Assembly: GCA_965234335.1 (NCBI GenBank)
Contig: OZ248432.1
Location: 43,744 to 107,743, forward strand
Length of the DNA stretch: 64,000 nt
Reading direction: 5' to 3'
DNA from: Leadbetterella lacustris
GTDB taxonomy: Bacteria; Bacteroidota; Bacteroidia; Cytophagales; Spirosomataceae
Position numbers and translations under genes: made by a program. The notes beneath the pieces were generated by a model. That model was not told the origin of the DNA. It worked only from the letters and a program-made list of their open reading frames with translations, and made no database searches. The stretch's first letter is position 1. Each line of letters starts with the position of its first letter. This document shows positions 50,795 to 59,292 of the stretch, piece after piece.

Positions 50795-51362
50795 GGTTTA
50801 TGTGCACCCAAGTGCTATTGTCGATGCCAATTGCGAAATTGGCGAAGGAACGAAAATATGGCATTTTTCGCATATCATGTCTGGAAGTACCATAGGTAAA
50901 AACTGCAACATTGGTCAAAATGTAGTTGTTTCTCCAGAAGTAATATTGGGACGAAATGTAAAAGTGCAAAACAATGTATCTATTTACACTGGAGTTACCT
51001 GCGAAGATGACGTTTTTCTTGGACCATCAATGGTTTTTACAAATGTCATAAACCCAAGAAGTGCCGTAAACAGAAGAGGCCAATACACCAAAACAAAAGT
51101 TGGAAAAGGGGTGACGATTGGTGCCAACGCAACCATAGTATGTGGACACGATATTGGAGAATATGCATTTATTGGAGCCGGCTCTGTTGTAACCAAATAC
51201 GTCAAACCTTATGCTCTGGTTATTGGCAATCCGGCAAAGCAAACCGGTTGGATGAGCGAATTCGGACACAAATTGAGTTTCAATAGCGAAGGAATAGCTA
51301 TATGTCCGGAGTCAGACGAAAAATATAAATTAGAAAACGGAACTGTTACAAAATTAGAATGA
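50784..51362 (+). CDS. wbpD: UDP-GlcNAc(3NH2)A N-acetyltransferase, WbpD/WlbB-like
   Basis: A 192-residue left-handed beta-helix acetyltransferase. Hexapeptide turns run from about residue 7 to 145, with a loop TNVINPRSAVNRRGQY (about 88-103) and VGKGVTIGANATIVCGHDIG, both typical of WbpD/WlbB. The product would be UDP-2,3-diacetamido-glucuronate. The start is GTG at 50784, inside the end of wbpE. Co-location with the aminotransferase and dehydrogenase makes the assignment strong. Confidence 0.92.
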   Translation: MENKVYVHPSAIVDANCEIGEGTKIWHFSHIMSGSTIGKNCNIGQNVVVSPEVILGRNVKVQNNVSIYTGVTCEDDVFLGPSMVFTNVINPRSAVNRRGQYTKTKVGKGVTIGANATIVCGHDIGEYAFIGAGSVVTKYVKPYALVIGNPAKQTGWMSEFGHKLSFNSEGIAICPESDEKYKLENGTVTKLE

Positions 51363-52258
51363 AAAGATTTGCACTTATAGGGGCTGCGGGCTACATCGCT
51401 CCACGTCACATGAAAGCCATAAAAGACACTGAAAATAACCTTGTGGCTGCATTTGACCCATATGATGGCGTAGGTATAATGGACAGCCATTTTCCCGACG
51501 CTGACTTTTTTACTGAATTTGAAAGATTTGATAGACACATAGATAAATTACGAAGACAAGGAAATCCGATTGATTTTGTGAGTATTTGTTCGCCAAATTA
51601 TCTTCATGATGCACATATCAGATTTGGACTAAAATCGGGCTGTGATGTGATATGCGAAAAACCATTGGTTTTAAATCCATGGAACATAGATTCTTTAGAG
51701 GAAATTGAAAAAGAAACGGGCAAAAAGATATTTACAATTCTGCAACTAAGGTTGCACCCTAGCATCATTGCTCTTCGTGAAAAGGTAAAAAATAGCCCCA
51801 AAGATAAAGTCTTCAATGTTGATTTAAAGTACATTACGTCTAGAGGGAAATGGTATCATAGAAGTTGGAAGGGTGAAATTCAAAAGTCAGGAGGAATTGC
51901 TACGAACATTGGTGTCCATTTTTTTGATATGCTCACGTGGGTTTTTGGAGACGTTAAAGAAAACAATGTAATAAAACATTCTGATGATATAGCCGAAGGA
52001 AATCTAGTCCTAGAAAAGGCCAATGTCAATTGGTTTTTAAGTATCGACTACGATCAAATACCCGAAAACATCAGATTACAAGGAAAAAGAACATTTAGGA
52101 CTCTGAATATGGAAGGCGAAGAAATAGAGTTCTCCGATGGTTTTACAGAACTCCACACCCATAGCTATCAAAACATTTTGAATGGCGTAGGATTTGGGGT
52201 AACTGAAACAAAAAAAGCTATAGAGATTGTGAGTGCAATTAGAGGACAAAAAAGATAA
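51359..52258 (+). CDS. wbpB: UDP-N-acetylglucosaminuronate 3-dehydrogenase, WbpB/WlbA-like
   Basis: A 299-residue Gfo/Idh/MocA-family oxidoreductase. The NAD site is LIGAAGYIAPRHM (6-18), and the catalytic lysine region is CEKPLVLNP (99-107, Lys101). NIGVHFFDMLTW holds the expected His. The GYIAPRHMKAI start is diagnostic of WlbA/WbpB, which oxidises C3 of UDP-GlcNAcA. The ATG overlaps wbpD by four bases. The upstream 6-dehydrogenase (WbpA) and the later 2-epimerase (WbpI) are not in the window. Confidence 0.93.
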   Translation: MKRFALIGAAGYIAPRHMKAIKDTENNLVAAFDPYDGVGIMDSHFPDADFFTEFERFDRHIDKLRRQGNPIDFVSICSPNYLHDAHIRFGLKSGCDVICEKPLVLNPWNIDSLEEIEKETGKKIFTILQLRLHPSIIALREKVKNSPKDKVFNVDLKYITSRGKWYHRSWKGEIQKSGGIATNIGVHFFDMLTWVFGDVKENNVIKHSDDIAEGNLVLEKANVNWFLSIDYDQIPENIRLQGKRTFRTLNMEGEEIEFSDGFTELHTHSYQNILNGVGFGVTETKKAIEIVSAIRGQKR

Positions 52259-52315
52259 GAAGAGATTGATTTGAAGATAAAATTTTTGTTTTTTTTAGAA
52301 ATAAATTTGAATTAA

Positions 52316-52933
52316 ATGCTTGTAATAGGTGCAGGTGGACATGCTTTGGAGATATTAGACGTCTTGCTACAAGACAATTATCCCCATTCAATCTATTTTT
52401 ATGACGATATCACACCATCTTTGACTGCGTTTAGAGGTTTCCCGGTAATAAAGAGCGAAGCCATGCTAAAAGAAATTTACCCGGCCAGTTTTTTTTTCGT
52501 TTTGGGTATAGGAAATCCGATTCATAGAAAAAACATGTATGAAAAATTCATATCTCTTGGCGGTGATTTTTCAAGCGTTATTTCTAACAAAAGTGTTCAT
52601 GCAAACCAATTGTTAAATAAAGAATTTGATTTAATGAACCTGTGCTACCTTGGACCGGAAACAAGTATCGGAAAAGGCACATTGATAAATACTGGGGCTC
52701 AAATTCACCACGAAGTTGAAATTGGTGAATTCACCGAAATCTCACCAAGAGCTTTACTTTTGGGAAAAGTTAAGGTAGGAAACTTATGCAGCCTTGGTGG
52801 GAATTGTACCATACTCCCAAAAATAAGAATCGGAAATAATGTAATAGTTGGGGCTGGTACTGTTGTAACTTCTGATGTGCCTGATAATAAACTTATTGTA
52901 GGTGTCCCTGGCAAGATAATTAAATCATTGTAA
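52316..52933 (+). CDS. PglD/VioB/NeuD-like sugar acetyltransferase
   Basis: A 205-residue protein with an N-terminal Rossmann-like domain (LVIGAGGHALEILDVL, 2-17) and a C-terminal left-handed beta-helix (about 95-205) ending GTVVTSDVPDNKLIVGVPGK. This is the PglD/VioB/NeuD architecture, which acetylates 4-amino groups of UDP- or dTDP-4-amino-6-deoxy sugars or hydroxyls of sialic acid. With a VioA-like aminotransferase and a WecF-like transferase in the same locus, a 4-amino-4,6-dideoxyhexose is the likeliest substrate. A TAAATTTG element ends 6 bp before the ATG. Confidence 0.85.
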   Translation: MLVIGAGGHALEILDVLLQDNYPHSIYFYDDITPSLTAFRGFPVIKSEAMLKEIYPASFFFVLGIGNPIHRKNMYEKFISLGGDFSSVISNKSVHANQLLNKEFDLMNLCYLGPETSIGKGTLINTGAQIHHEVEIGEFTEISPRALLLGKVKVGNLCSLGGNCTILPKIRIGNNVIVGAGTVVTSDVPDNKLIVGVPGKIIKSL

Positions 52934-52937
52934 TCAC

Positions 52938-54008
52938 TTGACAGCAAGAATACTTCATATAATTGATAGCAGTAATTTCATAGATTATGTAAAGGCTACT
53001 TATGAAATAAATAATTATGAAAACAGTTATTCTACGTATTCTGACATTGACCTCAACCTTTTAAGAGAGCATTTTGACATTATTATCATTCATTTTTTAA
53101 GAAAAGAATATGCACCTCTTTTAAGTGGGCAATATTTTAAGGTCAGTAAAATTATTTGGACAATTTGGGGTGCGGATGCCTTTCAATTAGGCAGGTACTT
53201 TAACCTACACTCATCGCCTCAAACTAGAAAGCAAAGATTCCTGAATGAGTTTACTAGAGGACTTTATAGAGGTTTGTCAAACTCTGTTCGAACGGTTGCA
53301 CCCCTACTTTTCGATTATCAGATGATGTTTCAGAGGCAAATTAGCTGCATAAAAAAAATAAACAATGTAATAACATTAGCACCGGGCGACGACTTTGAAT
53401 TAAAAAAATATTATGGTTTAAAGGCAAATAGCTATCATTTGAATTATTTAGATCCTATTTTCATGAATTCAGTGTATACTAAATTCATTGAAGGTAATAA
53501 TATCTTGTTAGGTAATTCTGCTGAGTATACCAACAATCATTACGAGGCCATTGAATTACTTTCGAAACTAGAACTTCTGAATAGAAAGGTAATAATTCCA
53601 GTTAGCTACGGGGACCAAACAAATAGTAAGGCAGTGGAAAAGCATGCCAAGGAAAAATTAGGAAACAAGGCAATGGTTTTAACAGGATTTATGCCTTTCG
53701 GTGAGTATGTAGAGCTTTTAAATACCTGCGAAATTAGTATAATGCCACATATCAGACAACAAGCTCTAGGCAATATTGTTAAACTGATTTTTAATGGTTC
53801 ACACCTATATCTCAACAAAAAATCTAATATCTACAAATTTTTAGTCTCAAAAGGATTTATAGTTTCAACACTTGAAGACTTGGTTACCATAAAAACGCTT
53901 CCATTAGAGAACAAAGAAACAAACAGAGCGTTAGTAGAAAAATTCTTTGGCAAAGAACATATTCATGAAAAGACCACTAAAATTATTTCAGAGGTATTAA
54001 ATAATTGA
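52938..54008 (+). CDS. GT56 family 4-acetamido-4,6-dideoxyhexose transferase, WecF-like
   Basis: A 356-residue protein resembling WecF/RffT, the transferase that adds Fuc4NAc to lipid-linked ManNAcA-GlcNAc in enterobacterial common antigen. Supporting stretches are ILHIIDSSNFIDYV at the start, KIIWTIWGADAFQLGRYF (about 70-87), the LLGNSAEYTNNHYEAI glycosyl-donor region (about 190-205) and ISIMPHIRQQALGNI. The start is TTG at 52938, 4 bp after the previous stop. It ends in a 12-bp tail overlap with the flippase gene. The exact sugar is inferred. Confidence 0.85.
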   Translation: MTARILHIIDSSNFIDYVKATYEINNYENSYSTYSDIDLNLLREHFDIIIIHFLRKEYAPLLSGQYFKVSKIIWTIWGADAFQLGRYFNLHSSPQTRKQRFLNEFTRGLYRGLSNSVRTVAPLLFDYQMMFQRQISCIKKINNVITLAPGDDFELKKYYGLKANSYHLNYLDPIFMNSVYTKFIEGNNILLGNSAEYTNNHYEAIELLSKLELLNRKVIIPVSYGDQTNSKAVEKHAKEKLGNKAMVLTGFMPFGEYVELLNTCEISIMPHIRQQALGNIVKLIFNGSHLYLNKKSNIYKFLVSKGFIVSTLEDLVTIKTLPLENKETNRALVEKFFGKEHIHEKTTKIISEVLNN

Positions 54009-55487
54009 TTTCAATTTATTAAACAAGGAAGAAATATCATCCGAAATACTATATTTTATCAACACAAAGAAATAAATGCACAAAATTAAGAAAGACTTGA
54101 GGCCAATATTCAATATCAATTGAATTTTTGAGTGACCAAAACTTGGAATAATAGAACCAAAAACTAACAATAATACTAAAAACAAAACCAATAAAAGTTC
54201 TTTTAGTGAAAAGGGATTAAGATTGAATCTATACTTTACATAAAAAAGTCTAACAAAACTCGAAACCAAAGTAACTAAGCCTGTGGCAATTGCGGAACCC
54301 AATAAACCATACATGGGTATAAGTAAATAGTTTAACAAAACAACCAAGCCAGCCATAAGTATTATCAATAAAGTGTTAACCTTGTAATACTTGGAATAAG
54401 AAATCATTTCATTGTTCAGCCCTAAACTCATGTCAATCCATTTGGCAAAAGCTATGACAATAACAATCCACTTTCCTTGTGTGTAAACCGAGCTTTTGGG
54501 TAAAATACCTAATAAAGCTTCAACATTTACACTGACCAAAACAAACATTATACCACCAATAATCATTAAATTTAAAGCAGACTTTTTATAAAGCTCTTCT
54601 ATTTTTTTAAGATTTGAGGTAAAAATATACTCCGATAAAATTGGTCCAGAAATCTGCTTCACGGCTTTCGCAGGAATTTCGATGGTGGAAGCAATGTATG
54701 AAGCCACCAAAAAAATGGCCACCGCCTCAGTACCAATCTTTTGGGCAATAATATTTCTATCAAGAAAAAGAATCAGATTTACGCCCAAACCTCCGATTAT
54801 AACCAAACCTCCAAACTTTATACTTTCCCAAAAAAGCTCTTTTCTGATTTTCAAAAATCTAAAATTCAAATAAAGTCTATTAATCACCTTTAAGTAAATT
54901 AAAAGTGCAATAATTATTAGAAATATCGCTCCGGTATTTAAATACAAAAATGCTTCAAAGCTAATCCATCCAAGTCCAAAAGCTATTATCAAGCTTATAT
55001 TAAAAATCCTAAATACGGCCTCTCTAAAAAAGGTGGGAAATGCAATACGATTGTTGGCCCTTGAATAAGCTTCCAAAATCATGATGAAGGCCCAGAAAAA
55101 TGACATCGGAAGACTTAACCATAGAAAAGGTACAATCGAAGGTGATTTTGCTACATAAATCTCTTGAATATTTTGCTTAAACAGAAAGAAAATTAAGCAC
55201 AGCAAAAATGACCCAACCAGAGGAAAAAGCATCAAATACCCCAATATTCCATTATGACCACTACTTTCGTCCTTGAATCTTGCAAAAAACTTATCACTTA
55301 TATGGGGTGCACCTAAGTGTATAAACGCTGCAAATATTAAACTATTCTCAAGCAGTATTCTTGAAACAGCCAGCTGATCAGTCGACAAAAAATGAGTTGC
55401 AATGAATAAAGTATTTACCGCACCTAATAATACTCCTAAATAATACCCAACACTTGACTTAATACTTTGGCGGATTATAATACCCAT
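53997..55487 (-). CDS. Polysaccharide flippase, Wzx/MATE-like
   Basis: A 496-residue membrane protein with about 12-14 helices spread through the whole sequence. The N-terminal IRQSIKSSVGYYLGVLLGAVNTLF pattern is typical of polysaccharide biosynthesis flippases. It should turn undecaprenyl-linked glycan units to the periplasmic face. It lies on the opposite strand from the rest of the locus and converges on the WecF-like gene. An ABC exporter is encoded in the same locus, so two export routes may exist. Confidence 0.9.
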   Translation of the reverse strand: MGIIIRQSIKSSVGYYLGVLLGAVNTLFIATHFLSTDQLAVSRILLENSLIFAAFIHLGAPHISDKFFARFKDESSGHNGILGYLMLFPLVGSFLLCLIFFLFKQNIQEIYVAKSPSIVPFLWLSLPMSFFWAFIMILEAYSRANNRIAFPTFFREAVFRIFNISLIIAFGLGWISFEAFLYLNTGAIFLIIIALLIYLKVINRLYLNFRFLKIRKELFWESIKFGGLVIIGGLGVNLILFLDRNIIAQKIGTEAVAIFLVASYIASTIEIPAKAVKQISGPILSEYIFTSNLKKIEELYKKSALNLMIIGGIMFVLVSVNVEALLGILPKSSVYTQGKWIVIVIAFAKWIDMSLGLNNEMISYSKYYKVNTLLIILMAGLVVLLNYLLIPMYGLLGSAIATGLVTLVSSFVRLFYVKYRFNLNPFSLKELLLVLFLVLLLVFGSIIPSFGHSKIQLILNIGLKSFLILCIYFFVLIKYSISDDISSLFNKLKSII

Positions 55488-55522
55488 TTTGGCTTTTTTT
55501 GCGTTTTCGCTCTAACAAACTC

Positions 55523-58000
55523 TCAATTAATATCTTCTTTTTTAGTTCCCCCCCTAAAATGCATAAACAAACAACCAAAAACCAAAACTACCCAAGCAAT
55601 CGAGGTGTATCTGTCGTATTTCTGACCTACTTTTATTGAAATTGGGTCAAAAGTAAAGGTTATTTTGTGTTTTCCGGCTGGCACTGCCATGGCCCTTAAA
55701 ATATAATTTCCTCTTATATGTTTGGCCGGTTTGCCGTCAATCGTTGAAACCCAATCTTCGTTTCCTTTGTAAAAAACTTCCGAAAACACCACAACTTGGT
55801 CTTTGGCACTTTCAAAGTTATATTCAAGATGCTTGGGACTATAAGAAGTTAGTGAAATCGAACCAGTCAAATCAGATGAAGGCTTTGTACTCCCCAAGTC
55901 CGTCAAAAACTCCTTTTCTACCACCAAAGTTTTGGCTGGATTTAAACTATCCAAAGCCTTCATTTCTTCTTTGGCTCCATTCACTACTTTTAGCTCAGAC
56001 ACAAACCAAGCGTTACCCAATGCCGCCGGATTTTCCTGTGAGGTTGGGTTACCGTCTTGGCCTTTTACGATAAAATACTTGGTATTCAGCATATTCAAAA
56101 CACCCATATTGTTTTTCGATATTTGCTTTTCAATGAGATCGTTGAATCTGCTTAATTTAGCCGCACTGTACCCACCTACAGATTTATGATAAACCGAAGT
56201 TAAAGAGTTGGTAAAAGGACTCGAACTAACATCAATTACCCTGTAAGACAAAGACTTGTCTTGCAATATCTGCTGATCTGCTGCCGAGGGAGAAAAAAGA
56301 TTGTCAATGGTATCAGGTTTTTTCTGAAAATCGTCCTTGGTTAAATATCTCTTGTCGACCGACCAAAGGTCAATCAAAACCAAAACAACCATTAAGCCGC
56401 CTACTATACTTGTGTTTTTCAAAGTATTTTTCACAAACAACCAAAGCACCAAAGCAGCAATTAAAATCAAAATTAAACTCCTTATGGCATCCGAACTCAT
56501 CAATGATTCTCTGTCTGATAAAAGTGCATTATATACTTGATTTACAGCAGCTTGATTGTTTCCAAAACTCTGACCAAGCATTTCTTTAAACTGAGAATCC
56601 TTAGTAGAAGTAAAATTGAAAATTCCTGGCAGCACTGCAAATATCAAGCAAAGTCCGCCAGCTATACCCAAACTGATAAGAAAAGGCTTCTTAAAATCAA
56701 CCCATGTGGGTTTATTCGTAACAATAGTGTGAAGACCCATAGCCGCTATGGCAACCACGCAAAGTTGGAAAAGCGTCAGAATCATACTTACTGCCCTGAA
56801 TTTGTTGAAATAAGGCAAATAATCAAACAATAAATTATTGAACAGGCCCAAATTCCCACCCCATGAAATAAACAAACATAGCACGCCGCTCACCAAAAAC
56901 GGCAATTTGTATCTTTCATTGGCATAGAAAAGTCCCAAAAGAAACAAGAACAATAAAATAGCACCAGAGTAGGTTGTACCACTCACAAACTGTTGATCGC
57001 CCCAATAGGTTGGCAAACTTTTCACAAACTGTTGAGCTTGCTCAAAATCCACACCTAATGATGTCAGTGCCTTGAACGACTCCGAATCTTTATTCAATTC
57101 GCCCGAACCACCCCCTGAGAAATTTGGAATTAAGAATGAAAAAGACTCTAGTTTACCATAACTCCATTCAAACGCATAATCTTTTTCAAGGCCATTGGAA
57201 CTACCATTATCGCTCAATTCACTACCACCTCGCATAGTATATTTGGCGTAATCATTAGACGTCCAAAGCCTAGAGGTATTGGTACCAATCACCAAAACGC
57301 CCATCGATAAAAACAAAGCTGATGCCAATAAGAAATTAGCCATCTTTTTATTTTTAATGGCTCTATATATTTCAAAAATGCTTAAAATAACAATAATAAA
57401 CCCTGAATAATAGGTGATTTGAAAATGGTTGGCATTTAATTCTAATCCCAGCCCAAGACTAAAAACAGAGGCCCCTAGCCAAGGTTTGTCACGAAAACCC
57501 CAAACCAAGCCCGAAAGCATCAAAGGCACAAAGGCCAATGCATATACTTTTGCCAAATGCCCCGCCTCAATAATAAGTATGTTATAGGAGAAAAATGCAT
57601 AGCCAATAGCTCCCATAATTGCCGGGAAAACCCCAACTCCCAAAGAAATTAAAAGCAGGTACGCTCCAATCAAATAAAGGAAAATAAATGTACCATCTTG
57701 GCTAAACAAATAATAGATATACGGTTGTATTTTTACAAAAAGCCCCTCCGAGTAGTCTCCACCCACAAAATACGTAGGCATACCGCCAAACATGCTATTT
57801 GTCCATCCGGTATATTCATCATTATTCTCAATGGAAAATTTACGTATTTCAGATTGTACAGCCCGCATTTGATATGTATCACTTTGCAACAATGACTTTC
57901 CACTTAAAATTGGATTCATAAAACCAACTGAAAGCAGTGCAAAAAACACGGCTACAAATAAATGGTTTAAATTGGATTTGTTGAAAATCAACTTTTTCAT
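55523..58000 (-). CDS. YfhO-family membrane protein
   Basis: An 825-residue protein with about 13 membrane helices and a soluble C-terminal part (about 680-795), followed by one last helix (about 798-815). FSIENNDEYTGWTNSMFGGMPTYF in loop 1 and the EVFYKGNEDWVSTIDGKPA segment near the C-terminus identify YfhO, a GT-C-type family. Relatives are linked to glycosylation of teichoic acids or to polysaccharide assembly. In this locus it could add a branch or polymerise. It lies on the minus strand between the flippase and the methyltransferase genes and forms an operon with them. Confidence 0.88.
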   Translation of the reverse strand: MKKLIFNKSNLNHLFVAVFFALLSVGFMNPILSGKSLLQSDTYQMRAVQSEIRKFSIENNDEYTGWTNSMFGGMPTYFVGGDYSEGLFVKIQPYIYYLFSQDGTFIFLYLIGAYLLLISLGVGVFPAIMGAIGYAFFSYNILIIEAGHLAKVYALAFVPLMLSGLVWGFRDKPWLGASVFSLGLGLELNANHFQITYYSGFIIVILSIFEIYRAIKNKKMANFLLASALFLSMGVLVIGTNTSRLWTSNDYAKYTMRGGSELSDNGSSNGLEKDYAFEWSYGKLESFSFLIPNFSGGGSGELNKDSESFKALTSLGVDFEQAQQFVKSLPTYWGDQQFVSGTTYSGAILLFLFLLGLFYANERYKLPFLVSGVLCLFISWGGNLGLFNNLLFDYLPYFNKFRAVSMILTLFQLCVVAIAAMGLHTIVTNKPTWVDFKKPFLISLGIAGGLCLIFAVLPGIFNFTSTKDSQFKEMLGQSFGNNQAAVNQVYNALLSDRESLMSSDAIRSLILILIAALVLWLFVKNTLKNTSIVGGLMVVLVLIDLWSVDKRYLTKDDFQKKPDTIDNLFSPSAADQQILQDKSLSYRVIDVSSSPFTNSLTSVYHKSVGGYSAAKLSRFNDLIEKQISKNNMGVLNMLNTKYFIVKGQDGNPTSQENPAALGNAWFVSELKVVNGAKEEMKALDSLNPAKTLVVEKEFLTDLGSTKPSSDLTGSISLTSYSPKHLEYNFESAKDQVVVFSEVFYKGNEDWVSTIDGKPAKHIRGNYILRAMAVPAGKHKITFTFDPISIKVGQKYDRYTSIAWVVLVFGCLFMHFRGGTKKEDIN

Positions 58001-58008
58001 CTATATTA

Positions 58009-59031
58009 TTATTTTATTTTTTCAGCAATTATTATTACTTCCATTCTAAAAAGACACTTCCCCCTAAACTTGATTCTCTTCAATATTCTCATTAATAAAG
58101 AGTCCTCCAAAGCAGCATAAAAACTACTTGGAAGCCTAAAATTCGGAAATATCTGTTTCAAAGGATTCAAGGCAACGAAAGGTATGGGTGATTTAAAATT
58201 CCCAAAACCAAACTTCTTCAGATTACTCATGGTTTCTTTGAAGGTGGTTTCGTCTAAATGGAGACATGTAGCCTCAATATTGGCAGAGAAAGACCTGTCT
58301 ACTAAAAGCGTCCAATCCGCAGGCCCAAAAAGTCTGCTCGGAATAACAACAATCAACTTACCTCCTAAGCCTAAACAATTTGCTATTGATGTTAAAAAAA
58401 ATGCCTTGTCAGCAGGAGCAATATGCTCGTAAACATTGTCCAACATAGCGACCTCAAACTTCTGAGGAACCACAAAATTAACAATGCTGGATTGTAAACA
58501 TTCTATCTGATCAGAGTATTGGTCTTTCGGAAAAGTAGGAGTTTTTACGTCTAAACCATATAGTGTTTTAAAAGCCAAACCCGACTGAGCCACTACATAC
58601 AAAAAACCACCACTACCACAGCCTATATCGATTATTGATTTTCCCTTAATTTCCTTTTTAAAAATATTAAAGATAAGCTTTTTTGCCTCAACTATATCTT
58701 TAAAATATTCTTTTAAATAAGGTGCCGTAGCATTTGCCGATTCAGTATATATTTTTTCATAAAGAGCTGTTCTCTTATCAAAGTCATCTTCCTTTAAAAT
58801 TTCGTTGTGAAATATAGATTCTGATTGAAACATTCCCTCTAGCACCGAATGGGGAATACCGGTTTTGATTGAATAAAATTTTAAACTCTCCGAATCGATT
58901 GAATGCATTCTTAGGAAATTATCATTGAACTTTTGAAGTATCAAACTTTGTATACCCAAAATTTGACCAAATTTAAAAATAACTAAACTAAGTATAGCAA
59001 AAAACGCAAAAAAATAAAGGTTTTCAACCAA
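58009..59031 (-). CDS. Class I SAM-dependent methyltransferase with N-terminal membrane segment
   Basis: A 340-residue protein. The first 25 residues form a hydrophobic helix, suggesting membrane association. A Rossmann methyltransferase core follows with the SAM loop IDIGCGSGGF (134-143), the acidic motif II region around YGLDVK and MLDNVYEHI (about 205-213). The target may be a sugar of the surface glycan; non-reducing-end methylation can serve as the Wzt_C recognition mark. That is inference. It is the first gene of the minus-strand run 59031 to 53997. Confidence 0.82.
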   Translation of the reverse strand: MVENLYFFAFFAILSLVIFKFGQILGIQSLILQKFNDNFLRMHSIDSESLKFYSIKTGIPHSVLEGMFQSESIFHNEILKEDDFDKRTALYEKIYTESANATAPYLKEYFKDIVEAKKLIFNIFKKEIKGKSIIDIGCGSGGFLYVVAQSGLAFKTLYGLDVKTPTFPKDQYSDQIECLQSSIVNFVVPQKFEVAMLDNVYEHIAPADKAFFLTSIANCLGLGGKLIVVIPSRLFGPADWTLLVDRSFSANIEATCLHLDETTFKETMSNLKKFGFGNFKSPIPFVALNPLKQIFPNFRLPSSFYAALEDSLLMRILKRIKFRGKCLFRMEVIIIAEKIK

Positions 59032-59292
59032 AATTATAAATTGCGAATCGTTAAAATCTAACTTTACAACAAAACTTCAAACAGAAATCATCTACTTTTT
59101 GACTTACTAGTCTGCCAATTAATTAAACTTACCAACAACATTTTAGACCTTTTTGGTAAGTACTTTATTTAGAAGGAACCTACTGTTATTTAAAGATATA
59201 TGATATGGGCAAGAATTTTCAAATTTAATGAAAGAGAAAAAGAACCTACAATAGGAAAAGCTATACAAGTTGTAGCGTCTTACAAAATTCAC
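59032..59292. other. Intergenic stretch, nothing recognised
   Basis: About 260 bp of A+T-rich DNA upstream of the methyltransferase gene. A 71-codon frame on the plus strand extends into the next gene antisense and looks non-coding. No repeat or RNA signature is visible. Confidence 0.55.
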
